Assembly: GCF_014648655.1 (NCBI RefSeq)
Contig: NZ_BMRN01000003.1
Location: forward strand, 204,335 to 268,334
Origin: Streptomyces atratus
Lineage (GTDB): Bacteria > Actinomycetota > Actinomycetes > Streptomycetales > Streptomycetaceae
DNA: 64,000 nt
Direction of reading: 5' to 3'
Shown here: positions 16,893 through 24,692 of the stretch, piece by piece
Position numbering within the stretch: the first letter of the stretch is position 1
How the letters are laid out: every line of letters starts with the position of its first letter
The notes under the pieces: generated by a model
The model's input: only the letters and a program-made list of their open reading frames with translations
Databases searched by the model: none
Told to the model about the DNA's origin: nothing
Made by a program: the position numbers and the translations under genes

Positions 16893-17549
16893 TCAGTTCC
16901 CCGCCACGTCCTTCACGGCGACCGACACCGGCATGTTCCCCGAGATGAGTTCCAGGGTCAGCCCCGCAGTCGCAGGGGTATCCAGCAGCTCCAGCAGCGC
17001 CGCCGCCACGTCGTCGCGCGGTACCGGTCCGCGGCCGGTCGAGGCGGTCAGGAGGACCATCCCGGTGCCCGCGTCGTTCGTCAGCATTCCGGGGCGCAGG
17101 ATCGTCCAGTCGAGTGCGGTCCTGGAGCGCACGTACGCGTCCGCGGCGCCCTTCGCCCGCAGGTAGGCGTCGAAGACCTCGTCGCCCGGGTGGTCGGGGT
17201 CGGCGCCCATCGACGAGATCACTACGCAGCGCCGTACGCCTGCCCGTTCCGCCGCGTCCGCGAACAGCACCGCCGCGCCGCGATCCACTGTCTCCTTGCG
17301 TTCCGATCCGCTGTTCGGGCCCGCGCCGGCCGCGAAGACCGCCGCGTCGGCGCCGCGCAGCACCTCCGCCATCTCTTGCACGGAGGCCGATTCGAGATCC
17401 AGGACGACCGGCTCGGCGCCTGCCGCCCGGAGGTCCTCGCTCTGTTCCGGATTCCGGATGACGCCTACGGCCTCGTCCCCGCGCGCGGCGAGCAGCCGCT
17501 CCAGCCGCAGCGCGATCTGACCATGTCCACCTGCGATGACAATGCGCAT
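16893..17549 (-). CDS. NAD(P)-binding Rossmann-fold protein
   Basis: 218-aa atypical short-chain dehydrogenase of the NAD(P)H-binding (NmrA-like/YwnB-like) type. The dinucleotide-binding motif GGHGQIALRL occurs at residues 7-16. It lacks a clear YxxxK catalytic pair, as many such proteins do; the related motif is YLRAKGAADAYVR. Start at MRIVIAGG, because the glycine motif must lie near the N-terminus. The substrate is unknown. The end of the amidohydrolase gene reading the same way is 34 nt upstream. Confidence 0.78.
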   Translation of the reverse strand: MRIVIAGGHGQIALRLERLLAARGDEAVGVIRNPEQSEDLRAAGAEPVVLDLESASVQEMAEVLRGADAAVFAAGAGPNSGSERKETVDRGAAVLFADAAERAGVRRCVVISSMGADPDHPGDEVFDAYLRAKGAADAYVRSRTALDWTILRPGMLTNDAGTGMVLLTASTGRGPVPRDDVAAALLELLDTPATAGLTLELISGNMPVSVAVKDVAGN

Positions 17550-17583
17550 GCTCACGACCGTACGCCGCGGCGGGCCCACGCGC

Positions 17584-18879
17584 TCAGGGCCCGCCGCAGG
17601 GCCCGGAATCCGGCCGGGCCTGGCGGGGCAGACCGAGGGCGACGACGGTCTCCGAGTCGCAGTACTCGCGCACCGCGCTCGTCCGCGTCACGACCCGGCC
17701 GCGATGCACCACGACCCGGCTGTAGGCGAGCGACAGCACGCCGGAGAGCTGCTCCCCGCGTACGGCGAGCAGCTCGGCCGGGAAGCCGGCCTCGACCCTG
17801 ACCTCGGGCAGCCCCATCGCCTTCCTCGCGACCGAGGAGACCGCCTCGTACGCCTCGTCGGCCCGCATCCCGCTCTGCGAGGCCAGCAGGTAGGCGGCCT
17901 CCAGCGGATCCCCGCGGCCCACAGGGTTTGCGACGTCCCGCAGCGCTCCGCTGCCCGCCGCGACCCGCACTCCGGCCGCACGCAGCAGCCGTACGGGGGC
18001 GGTGCCCCGGCCTTCCACCCCGCAGCAGCCGCCCTGGGGGAGGCAGATCACCGTCACCCCGGCCGCGGCGAGCTGGTCGGCGGCGCGGGCCGCGGCCTGA
18101 GGGGGAAGCCGGGACAGGCCGGCGCACGGGCCGATGGAAACACCGGGCCGCAGCCCGCCCGCCATGGCGGCCAGTCGGCCGAGTCGGGCGGGATCGTCAC
18201 CGTGCGTGTGCAGATCGACGGGGCAGCCCTGTTCGGCGGCGATCTCCAGGACGGCTTCCGCGTATCCCGCCGGATCCGGGTCGAGGTCGGGGCAGCCGCC
18301 GACCGCGCCGGCCCCCATCTTCACGGCGTCACGCAGCATGGCCAGGTTGTCGGCGCCCGCGACGCCGGTGAGCAGTCGGGGTACGGCGACAGGGGTCAGC
18401 TCGGCGAGTCCGCGCAGCGAGCGGCGCGCCTGCAGTACGGCTCCGAGGGAGGTGAGGCCCTGGACGTCCCCGATCCGCACGTGTGCGCGCAGCGCGGTGG
18501 CGCCGTGGCCGAGCTGCAGCAGGGAAGCCTCGGTGGCGCGGCGCTGGATGTCCTCCCGGCGGTGCGACACGGGTCCCGGACTGTCGGGGCCCGCACCGTG
18601 GGCGGTGAGCGCGGTGTCGCTGTGGGCGTGGGGCTCGGCGGGGGCGGGGAGCAGAAGATAGCCGCGCAGGTCCACCCGCGGACCCGGTGCGGTCAGGCTG
18701 CCCGCGGTGCCGACGGCCTCGATGCGGCTGCCGCCGAGCCGTACGTCCACGATGCGGCCGTCGGTGAGACGGGCGCCGCACAGCACCAGGGTGCCGGTCT
18801 CGGCGGTGGCGGGGCGGCTGGTCGCATCGGCCGCGTCGGCGGCGTCGTCGTCCGGCCGCCGCGGCTGGCTGTCGGGCAT
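17584..18879 (-). CDS. Amidohydrolase-fold protein (cytosine deaminase-like), active site degenerate
   Basis: 431 aa, with an N-terminal composite domain and a TIM-barrel resembling cytosine deaminase/N-isopropylammelide-type amidohydrolases. The first metal motif survives as HAHSD and a later His as DLHTHGDD. At the position of the conserved Ser-His there is IGPCAGL, and at the Asp-bearing GHDD position there is GSGALRD. These substitutions suggest loss or change of catalytic activity. It is 34 nt upstream of the Rossmann-fold gene and possibly co-transcribed. Confidence 0.72.
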   Translation of the reverse strand: MPDSQPRRPDDDAADAADATSRPATAETGTLVLCGARLTDGRIVDVRLGGSRIEAVGTAGSLTAPGPRVDLRGYLLLPAPAEPHAHSDTALTAHGAGPDSPGPVSHRREDIQRRATEASLLQLGHGATALRAHVRIGDVQGLTSLGAVLQARRSLRGLAELTPVAVPRLLTGVAGADNLAMLRDAVKMGAGAVGGCPDLDPDPAGYAEAVLEIAAEQGCPVDLHTHGDDPARLGRLAAMAGGLRPGVSIGPCAGLSRLPPQAAARAADQLAAAGVTVICLPQGGCCGVEGRGTAPVRLLRAAGVRVAAGSGALRDVANPVGRGDPLEAAYLLASQSGMRADEAYEAVSSVARKAMGLPEVRVEAGFPAELLAVRGEQLSGVLSLAYSRVVVHRGRVVTRTSAVREYCDSETVVALGLPRQARPDSGPCGGP

Positions 18880-19181
18880 CGCGCTCCTGGGAAGGGGTAC
18901 AAGATCACGCAGAGTGAGTCGAGCCTAGGGGCGTGTTCGGTCCGGTTCGAGGAGGAGCGAAATAGTCGTACCGGTGTGGCCCTGAGGAGTATCCGGGGCA
19001 CGGGTGTACGGCTGGGGCCGCGGTGGCTCATGCGGTGGCCGACGCACTGTTCAAGTGGCTGGTGGGCGGGCCGAAAGGCCGCCGGTCGAGGGATCGACGG
19101 GGTCTCGATCGAGGGCGCAGGCCGGGGCGTCGAAACGGATTTGGGCGATCGGCAACCAACCGTGTAATGTCTTCATCGCTC
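18880..19181. other. Intergenic region before the tRNA genes
   Basis: About 300 nt separating the divergent amidohydrolase gene and tRNA-Thr. Apart from the tRNA promoter at its right end, no protein-like reading frame with normal codon bias or strong repeat was seen. Confidence 0.5.
19141..19170 (+). promoter_or_regulatory. Probable tRNA-Thr promoter
   Basis: TTGGGC (-35-like) and TAATGT (-10-like) are separated by 18 nt, ending about 12 nt before the mature tRNA 5' end. Confidence 0.45.
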
Positions 19182-19254
19182 GCCCCAATAGCTCAGTCGG
19201 TAGAGCGTCTCCATGGTAAGGAGAAGGTCTGCGGTTCGATTCCGCATTGGGGCT
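19182..19254 (+). tRNA. tRNA-Thr (GGT)
   Basis: 73-nt cloverleaf: acceptor GCCCCAA pairs with TTGGGGC, discriminator T. The anticodon stem TCTCC/GGAGA encloses the loop ATGGTAA with anticodon GGT. The T-arm is TGCGG-TTCGATT-CCGCA. The 3' CCA is not encoded. Confidence 0.95.
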
Positions 19255-19299
19255 CTGGTGATCGGGAAACCCCGCTTCGGCGGGGGGACTCGTCATCAA

Positions 19300-19372
19300 A
19301 GCGGTGTAGCTCAGTCGGTAGAGCAAGCGGCTCATAATCGCTGTGTCACCGGTTCAAGTCCGGTCACCGCTA
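19300..19372 (+). tRNA. tRNA-Met (CAT)
   Basis: 73-nt cloverleaf: acceptor AGCGGTG pairs with CACCGCT, discriminator A. The anticodon loop CTCATAA has anticodon CAT. The A1-T72 pair is Watson-Crick, so this is an elongator rather than initiator tRNA. Followed after 89 nt by rpmG, probably in one transcript with tRNA-Thr. Confidence 0.93.
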
Positions 19373-19461
19373 CTTACGGTAGCCGATTGTGGGGTCGGTC
19401 CTTCGATCGGCTACTCTTTTTTGCGTTCATCCGTCCATCCGTCCGTCCAAGGAGCACTCAC

Positions 19462-19626
19462 GTGGCTGCCACCGACGTCCGCCCGAAGATCACGCTGGCC
19501 TGCGTGGAGTGCAAGGAGCGGAACTACATCACCAAGAAGAACCGGCGTAACAACCCGGACCGTCTTGAGATGAAGAAGCACTGCCCGCGCTGCAACTCGC
19601 ACACTGCGCACCGCGAAACGCGCTGA
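19462..19626 (+). CDS. rpmG: 50S ribosomal protein L33
   Basis: 54-aa L33 of the zinc-binding (C+) type, with CVEC and CPRC cysteine pairs. Streptomycetes usually have a second, zinc-free L33 elsewhere. GTG start with AAGGAGC 7 nt upstream. Located between tRNA genes and the MaoC-type dehydratase pair, the same order as rpmG-hadA-hadB in mycobacteria. Confidence 0.95.
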
Positions 19627-19639
19627 AACAGGCTCGTAC

Positions 19640-19670
19640 ACGAGGCCGTCCCCACTGGGGGCGGCCTCGT
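19640..19670 (+). terminator. Terminator after rpmG
   Basis: 14-bp stem (one G-U) with a 3-nt loop, ACGAGGCCGTCCCC pairing with its complement, immediately after the rpmG stop. A T-rich stretch follows weakly. Confidence 0.75.
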
Positions 19671-19729
19671 GTCGTTGTATGGGGGCTGTCCTTCGGCCTT
19701 TTCATCTTTCATCAGGAGGTAGCGAGCTC

Positions 19730-20182
19730 ATGGCGCTCGACCAGTCCTTCGTGGGGCGGATCTATCCGCCCACCCCGCCGTACGAGGTCGGCCGGGAGAA
19801 GATCCGCGAGTTCGCCGAGGCGGTGGGCGACACGAATCCGGTGTACGTCGACCCCGAGGCCGCCAAGGCGCTCGGCCACAGCGATGTGATCGCGCCGCCG
19901 ACGTTCGTCTTCTCGATCACCTTCAAGGCCGCGGGGCAGGTGGTGCAGGACCCGCAGCTGGGCCTGGACTACAGCCGCGTGGTGCACGGTGACCAGAAGT
20001 TCGCCTATGTGCGCCCCGTGCGGGCGGGGGACCGGCTGACGGTCACCTCGACGATCGAGGGCATCAAGTCCCTGGCGGGCAACGACGTCCTGGACATCCG
20101 TGGCGAGGTCCACGACGAATCCGGTGAGCACGTCGTGACCGCGTGGACGAAGCTGGTGGCGCGTGCTACCGAGGAGGCGTGA
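19730..20182 (+). CDS. MaoC-family dehydratase, HadA-like
   Basis: 150-aa FAS1-like/MaoC N-terminal hot-dog protein. It aligns by type and position with HadA, the non-catalytic partner of the mycobacterial (3R)-hydroxyacyl-ACP dehydratase. The segment EFAEAVGDTNPVYVDPEAA is typical. Strong ribosome binding site AGGAGGT before the ATG. Its TGA overlaps the ATG of the next gene, supporting a heterodimeric enzyme. Its substrate in an organism without mycolic acids is unknown. Confidence 0.82.
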   Translation: MALDQSFVGRIYPPTPPYEVGREKIREFAEAVGDTNPVYVDPEAAKALGHSDVIAPPTFVFSITFKAAGQVVQDPQLGLDYSRVVHGDQKFAYVRPVRAGDRLTVTSTIEGIKSLAGNDVLDIRGEVHDESGEHVVTAWTKLVARATEEA

Positions 20183-20610
20183 TGACGGCGAAGGTTGCTT
20201 ACGAGTCGGTCGAGGTCGGTACGGAGCTGCCGGCGCAGTCCTTCCCGGTGAGCCGGGCGACGCTGGTGCAGTACGCGGGCGCTTCCGGTGACTTCAACCC
20301 GATCCACTGGAACGAGAAGTTCGCCCGCGAGGTCGGACTGCCGGATGTGATCGCGCACGGCATGTTCACCATGGCCGAGGCGATCCGGGTGGTCACGGAC
20401 TGGGTCGGCGACCCGGGTGCGGTCGTCGAGTACGGGGTGCGGTTCACCAAGCCGGTAGTCGTGCCGAACGACGACAAGGGCGCTCTGATCGAGGTCAGCG
20501 CCAAGGTGGCCGCCCTCCTGGACGACAAGCAGGTGCGGGTGGACCTGACGGCCATGAGCGAGGGCAAGAAGGTGCTGGGCATGTCCCGTGCGGTGGTGCG
20601 GCTCGGCTGA
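20182..20610 (+). CDS. MaoC-family dehydratase, HadB-like catalytic subunit
   Basis: 142-aa hot-dog hydratase. It carries the hydratase-2 motif ASGDFNPIHWNEKFA, with the Asp and His expected for catalysis, and a second conserved region LPDVIAHGMFTMAEA. By analogy with HadAB it would form a heterodimer with the upstream protein and dehydrate 3-hydroxyacyl thioesters. The ATG overlaps the stop of the partner gene. Confidence 0.85.
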   Translation: MTAKVAYESVEVGTELPAQSFPVSRATLVQYAGASGDFNPIHWNEKFAREVGLPDVIAHGMFTMAEAIRVVTDWVGDPGAVVEYGVRFTKPVVVPNDDKGALIEVSAKVAALLDDKQVRVDLTAMSEGKKVLGMSRAVVRLG

Positions 20611-20625
20611 GGCCGCCCCGTGCGG

Positions 20626-20659
20626 GTGAGGGGCACTGTCCTTGGGCGGTGCCCCTCAC
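20626..20659 (+). terminator. Terminator after the dehydratase pair
   Basis: Perfect 11-bp stem GTGAGGGGCAC / GTGCCCCTCAC with a 12-nt loop, 16 nt downstream of the stop codon. Confidence 0.7.
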
Positions 20660-20732
20660 GCATGCGGGCTCGGGCGGGGCCCTCACTCCTGCCGCCGCCC
20701 GACGCGTCGTTCGACGGGCCCCGGTAGACCGC

Positions 20733-20762
20733 TTGACTTAGTTAGTGATTGAGCACTAACTT
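20733..20762 (+). promoter_or_regulatory. Promoter and operator of the TetR gene
   Basis: TTGACT and TAACTT, 18 nt apart, form a good promoter. Overlapping it is the perfect inverted repeat AGTTAGTG-6 nt-CACTAACT (20740-20761). The same site recurs before the efflux gene, so it is the probable binding site of this TetR protein, implying autorepression. Start of TetR follows 7 nt after the -10, close to leaderless. Confidence 0.75.
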
Positions 20763-20768
20763 TCCTGC

Positions 20769-21326
20769 ATGGCAAGGATGAGTGCAGAAGAGCGGCGCGA
20801 GAGCGTCATCCGTGCGGCGATCACCGAGTTCGCCCGAGGCGGTTACGCCGCCACCTCCACCGAGGCGATTGCCAAGCGCGTCGGTGTCTCGCAGCCGTAC
20901 CTCTTCCGTCTCTTCCCCAACAAGCAGGCCATGTTCCTCGCCGCCGCCGAGCGCTGCCTCGCGGACACCCGGAAGGTCTTCTCCGATGCGGCCGAAGGTC
21001 TTGAGGGTGACGAGGCGCTGCATGCCATGGCCGCGGCGTATCAGCGCCTGATCGTCGGCGATCCGGACAAGCTGCAGATGCAGATGCAGACGTACGCGGC
21101 CGTCGCGGCGGCCGAGGCCTCGGGGGATCACGAGTTCGGCGAGTCGACTCGGGCCGGCTGGCTGCAGATGTGGGACGAGATCCATCTCGCACTCGGCGCC
21201 GATCTCGGTGAGACGACGACGTTTCTCGCGTACGGCATGCTCGTCAACACCCTGGCCTCGCTCGGTTTCCCGGCCGGTCACCGGATCTGGTCGGGGTTCT
21301 ACGACTCGGCCAGGCCGATCGCCTGA
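20769..21326 (+). CDS. TetR/AcrR family transcriptional regulator
   Basis: 185-aa repressor with an N-terminal helix-turn-helix (TSTEAIAKRVGVSQPYLFRLFPNKQAMFLAAAERC, residues ~31-65) and a helical ligand-binding C-terminus. The adjoining DHA2-type efflux gene has the same operator sequence upstream, so it very likely represses both itself and the transporter and is released by a substrate of the pump. The ligand is unknown. A second ATG three codons in is an alternative start. Confidence 0.9.
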   Translation: MARMSAEERRESVIRAAITEFARGGYAATSTEAIAKRVGVSQPYLFRLFPNKQAMFLAAAERCLADTRKVFSDAAEGLEGDEALHAMAAAYQRLIVGDPDKLQMQMQTYAAVAAAEASGDHEFGESTRAGWLQMWDEIHLALGADLGETTTFLAYGMLVNTLASLGFPAGHRIWSGFYDSARPIA

Positions 21327-21367
21327 GCGGTGCGACCCGGGTTCTGCCCGGTTTTCTGCCCAGAGAA

Positions 21368-21387
21368 GTTAGTCATTGATAACTAAC
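21368..21387. promoter_or_regulatory. TetR operator before the MFS gene
   Basis: GTTAGT-8 nt-ACTAAC with spacing and central ATTGA identical to the site before the TetR gene. Shared consensus: GTTAGTNATTGANNACTAAC. It lies 14 nt upstream of the transporter start, overlapping the expected promoter or ribosome-binding region. Confidence 0.75.
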
Positions 21388-21401
21388 CCCCAGGGGGAGC
21401 A

Positions 21402-22832
21402 GTGAACCAGCACACAGCAGGCCGCTCGGGAGCGGTCTGGGCCCTTGTCATCACCAGCGTCGCCGGATTCATGGCGGCCCTCGACAACCTCGTCGTCACC
21501 ACCGCCCTGCCCTCCATCCGCGAGAGCCTCGGCGGCGAACTGACGGAGCTCGAATGGACCGTGAACGCGTACACCCTCACCTTCGCCGTCCTGCTGATGC
21601 TCGGGGCTGCCCTCGGCGACCGGTTCGGCCGGCGCCGGCTCTTCCTCGCCGGGCTCACCGTCTTCACCGGCGCCTCCGCCGCGGCAGCACTCTCGCCCGG
21701 GATCAACGAGCTGATCGCCTTCCGGGCCGTCCAGGGCGTGGGCGCGGCGATCATGATGCCGCTGACGCTCACGCTGCTCACGGCCGCCGTGCCGCCCGCA
21801 CGCCGCGGTGCCGCGCTCGGCATCTTCAGCGCCATCACCGGACTGGCCGTGGCCGGCGGACCGCTGATCGGCGGCAGTCTCACCGAGCACCTGTCCTGGC
21901 AGTGGATCTTCTGGCTGAACGTCCCGATCGGTCTGGTCCTGCTGCCGCTGGCGCGGCTGCGCCTGACGGAGTCGCACGCGCCGGACTCACGGCTCGACAT
22001 ACCCGGCACACTCCTGGTCAGCGCCGGACTCTTCGGCATCGTCTACGGCCTGGTCAACGCCGATTCCGACGGCTGGACCAGCCCCACCGTCCTCACGGCC
22101 CTGTTCGTCGGCGCCGCGCTCATCGGCGGATTCATCCACCACGGCTTCCACGCGAAGAACCCGATGCTGCCCATGCGACTCTTCCGCAGCCGTGCGTTCT
22201 TCGGGATCAACATGGCCGGCCTGCTGATGTTCCTCGGGATGTTCGGGTCGATCTTCCTGCTCAGCCAGTACTTCCAGGGCGTGCTGGGGTACTCGCCCAC
22301 CGAGGCCGGCCTGCGGATGCTGCCCTGGACCGGAATGCCGATGCTGGTCGCACCCATCGCGGGCATGCTCTCCGACCGGCTCGGCGGCCGCCCCGTGGTC
22401 GTAGCCGGGCTCGCTCTCCAGGCGGTCGGCCTCGCACTCTTCGCAGTGGTCATCGGGCCCGACGCCTCGTACTCCTCGCAGCTGCCCGGCCTGATCGTCG
22501 GCGGCGTCGGCATGGCCCTGTACTTCGCGCCCGCCGCCGGCCTCGTGATGTCCAGCGTCCGCCCTGCCGAACAGGGCATCGCCTCCGGTGCCAACAACGC
22601 CCTGCGCGAGGTCGGCGGAGCCCTCGGGGTCGCCGTGCTCGCCACGGTCTTCTCCTCGCAGGGCGGTTACGACTCCGCGCAGTCCTTCACGGACGGGATC
22701 GTTCCGGCGGTGTGGATAGGCGCCGGTGTGGTGGCGCTGGCCGCCCTCGTCGCCCTGCTCATCCCGGGCCGCCGCAACGTCCCGGCCCCGGAGCCCGAGG
22801 CGGTCGAGGGACGCATTCCCGTCGCCGCCTGA
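21402..22832 (+). CDS. MFS transporter, DHA2 (EmrB/QacA-like) drug efflux type
   Basis: 476-aa multi-pass protein with about 14 hydrophobic helices. Motif A (LGDRFGRRRLFLAGL), motif C (AVAGGPLIGGSL) and the opening segment with ALDNLVVTTALPSI are typical of drug:proton antiporters of the DHA2 family. GTG start with GGGGGAGC upstream. Controlled, by its matched operator, by the preceding TetR regulator. Substrate not predictable. Confidence 0.9.
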   Translation: MNQHTAGRSGAVWALVITSVAGFMAALDNLVVTTALPSIRESLGGELTELEWTVNAYTLTFAVLLMLGAALGDRFGRRRLFLAGLTVFTGASAAAALSPGINELIAFRAVQGVGAAIMMPLTLTLLTAAVPPARRGAALGIFSAITGLAVAGGPLIGGSLTEHLSWQWIFWLNVPIGLVLLPLARLRLTESHAPDSRLDIPGTLLVSAGLFGIVYGLVNADSDGWTSPTVLTALFVGAALIGGFIHHGFHAKNPMLPMRLFRSRAFFGINMAGLLMFLGMFGSIFLLSQYFQGVLGYSPTEAGLRMLPWTGMPMLVAPIAGMLSDRLGGRPVVVAGLALQAVGLALFAVVIGPDASYSSQLPGLIVGGVGMALYFAPAAGLVMSSVRPAEQGIASGANNALREVGGALGVAVLATVFSSQGGYDSAQSFTDGIVPAVWIGAGVVALAALVALLIPGRRNVPAPEPEAVEGRIPVAA

Positions 22833-22847
22833 CCCACGGCTGCGCGC

Positions 22848-22892
22848 GTACGGTCCGTGGCCCCGCCCGAGCGGCGGGGGCACGGACCGTAC
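22848..22892. terminator. Long hairpin between the MFS gene and murB
   Basis: 20-bp stem with one mismatch and a 5-nt loop: GTACGGTCCGTGGCCCCGCC pairs with GGCGGGG..CGGACCGTAC. It probably terminates the efflux transcript. Its right arm overlaps the murB -10 (TACTCT at 22890-22895). Confidence 0.65.
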
Positions 22893-22902
22893 TCTTGTCC
22901 CC

Positions 22903-23958
22903 GTGCAGGAACTCCACGACGCCCCCCTCGCCCCCCTGACCACCTTCCGGCTCGGCGGCCCCGCCGCCCGCCTTCTCACGGCGACGACCGACGCCGAGGT
23001 GATCGAAGCCGTGCGCGAGGCCGACGAGAGCGGCACCCCGCTCCTGGTCATCGGCGGCGGCAGCAACCTGGTCATCGGCGACAAGGGGTTCGACGGCACC
23101 GCCCTGCGCATCGCGACCGAGGGCTTCGCCCTGGACGGTACGACGCTGGAACTGGCCGCCGGGGAGGTCTGGACGGACGCTGTCGCCCGCACCGTCGAAG
23201 CCGGTCTCGCAGGCATCGAGTGCCTGGCCGGAATTCCGGGCTCCGCAGGGGCGACACCGATCCAGAACGTGGGCGCCTACGGCCAGGAAGTGTCCTCCAC
23301 CATCACGGAGGTCGTCGCCTACGACCGGTACACCCGTGAAACGGTCACCATCCCGAACGCCGAGTGCGCATTCTCGTACCGGCACAGTCGCTTCAAGGCC
23401 GAATCCGACCGCTTCGTGGTGCTGCGTGTCCGCTTCGAGCTGGAAGAGGCGGGCGGTCTGTCGGCGCCCCTGAAGTACCCCGAAACGGCCCGCGTCATGG
23501 GCGTCGAACAGGGCGAGCGCGTGCCCGCCGCGGCGGCCCGCGAAACGGTGCTCAAGCTCCGCGCCGGCAAGGGCATGGTGCTGGACCCGGAGGACCACGA
23601 CTCCTGGTCGGCCGGTTCCTTCTTCACCAACCCGATCCTGGAGGAGGCCGAGTACGAGGCGTTCCTCGCCCGTGCCAAGGACCGGCTCGGCCCCGAGGTG
23701 ACGCCCCCCGCCTTCCCCGCGGGCGGGGGACGCACCAAGACCTCCGCGGCCTGGCTCATCGACAAGGCCGGTTTTACCAAGGGATACGGCACGGGACCGG
23801 CCCGTATCTCCACCAAGCACACCCTCGCGCTCACCAATCGCGGCGGCGCGACCACCGAGGACCTCCTCGCGCTCGCCCGTGAGGTCGTCGCCGGGGTCCA
23901 CGAGGCGTTCGGCATCACGCTCGTCAACGAACCCGTTACGGTCGGCGTGACCCTGTAG
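22903..23958 (+). CDS. murB: UDP-N-acetylenolpyruvoylglucosamine reductase
   Basis: FAD-dependent enzyme of peptidoglycan precursor synthesis, 351 aa, reducing the enolpyruvyl group of UDP-GlcNAc-enolpyruvate with NADPH. The FAD-binding segment VIGGGSNLVIGDKGFDG, the region IECLAGIPGSAGATPIQNVGAYGQE and the catalytic-serine region WSAGSFFTNP are intact. The GTG at 22903 lies only 7 nt after a TACTCT -10, suggesting a leaderless transcript. Not in a cell-wall gene cluster here. Confidence 0.93.
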   Translation: MQELHDAPLAPLTTFRLGGPAARLLTATTDAEVIEAVREADESGTPLLVIGGGSNLVIGDKGFDGTALRIATEGFALDGTTLELAAGEVWTDAVARTVEAGLAGIECLAGIPGSAGATPIQNVGAYGQEVSSTITEVVAYDRYTRETVTIPNAECAFSYRHSRFKAESDRFVVLRVRFELEEAGGLSAPLKYPETARVMGVEQGERVPAAAARETVLKLRAGKGMVLDPEDHDSWSAGSFFTNPILEEAEYEAFLARAKDRLGPEVTPPAFPAGGGRTKTSAAWLIDKAGFTKGYGTGPARISTKHTLALTNRGGATTEDLLALAREVVAGVHEAFGITLVNEPVTVGVTL

Positions 23959-23970
23959 CGGGCGCAGCGC

Positions 23971-24606
23971 TCAGTACGCCACGCCCACGCCCTGCTTCAC
24001 CGCCGCCGGATCGTCGATCAGCGCCAGCATCGCGTGCGCCACATCGGCCCGCGAGATGGACCGGCCGCTGCGCGGGTTGCTGCCGTAGACCGTGCGGTAC
24101 GTCCCCGTCAGCGGCCCGTCGGTGAGCTTCGGCGGTCGTACGGACGTCCAGTCCGTCGCGCTGCGGGCCAGCGCGGCCTCCATCAGCGTCAGGTCCGCGT
24201 AGACCTCCTTGAGGATCGCCCCGATCGCCTTCAGCATCATCCGGTCCAGCAACGGGTCGTCCGCGGGCTCTGGTGCGACCGGGGCCGCGCTGACCACCAG
24301 CAGCCGCCGCGTCCCCTCGGCCTCCATCGCCCGCAGCACCGACCGGGTGAGCCGCTCGGCGATCCCGTCGGCCTTCCGACCGCGCGAGCCGAGGCCGGAA
24401 AGCACCGCGTCCCGGCCCGCGACCGCCTCGCGCAGCGCCTCCGCGTCGTCGACGCGCGCCGCAGTGTGGACCCGTACGGCGGAGAGCGGTACGGGCAGTC
24501 GCGCCGGATCGCGGACCACCGCAGTCACTTCATGGCCCGCCGCCACCGCTTGGCGGACGATTTCCCGACCGATGCCGCCCGTCGCACCGAACACCGTGAT
24601 CCTCAT
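23971..24606 (-). CDS. NAD(P)H-binding oxidoreductase (SDR-type)
   Basis: 211-aa Rossmann protein with the glycine motif GATGGIGREIV at residues 8-18; NmrA-like/NAD(P)H-binding family. No classical YxxxK pair. Divergent from a TetR gene 80 nt away with a large operator between them, so it is the probable target of that regulator. Function unknown. Confidence 0.8.
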   Translation of the reverse strand: MRITVFGATGGIGREIVRQAVAAGHEVTAVVRDPARLPVPLSAVRVHTAARVDDAEALREAVAGRDAVLSGLGSRGRKADGIAERLTRSVLRAMEAEGTRRLLVVSAAPVAPEPADDPLLDRMMLKAIGAILKEVYADLTLMEAALARSATDWTSVRPPKLTDGPLTGTYRTVYGSNPRSGRSISRADVAHAMLALIDDPAAVKQGVGVAY

Positions 24607-24624
24607 TGCGCACCCTCCGGGGTG

Positions 24625-24665
24625 GGTAAGTATTCACTCACCCCTAGAGTGAGCGGATACTCACC
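24625..24665. promoter_or_regulatory. Divergent operator between SDR and TetR genes
   Basis: Imperfect 19-bp inverted repeat with 15 of 19 positions matching: half-site GGTAAGTATTCACTCACCC (24625-24643) and its partner at 24647-24665, separated by 3 nt. Centrally placed in the divergent intergenic region, as expected for an autoregulating TetR protein. Confidence 0.7.
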
Positions 24666-24692
24666 ACCTCGTCAAGCTTCATTGGAGTGCAC

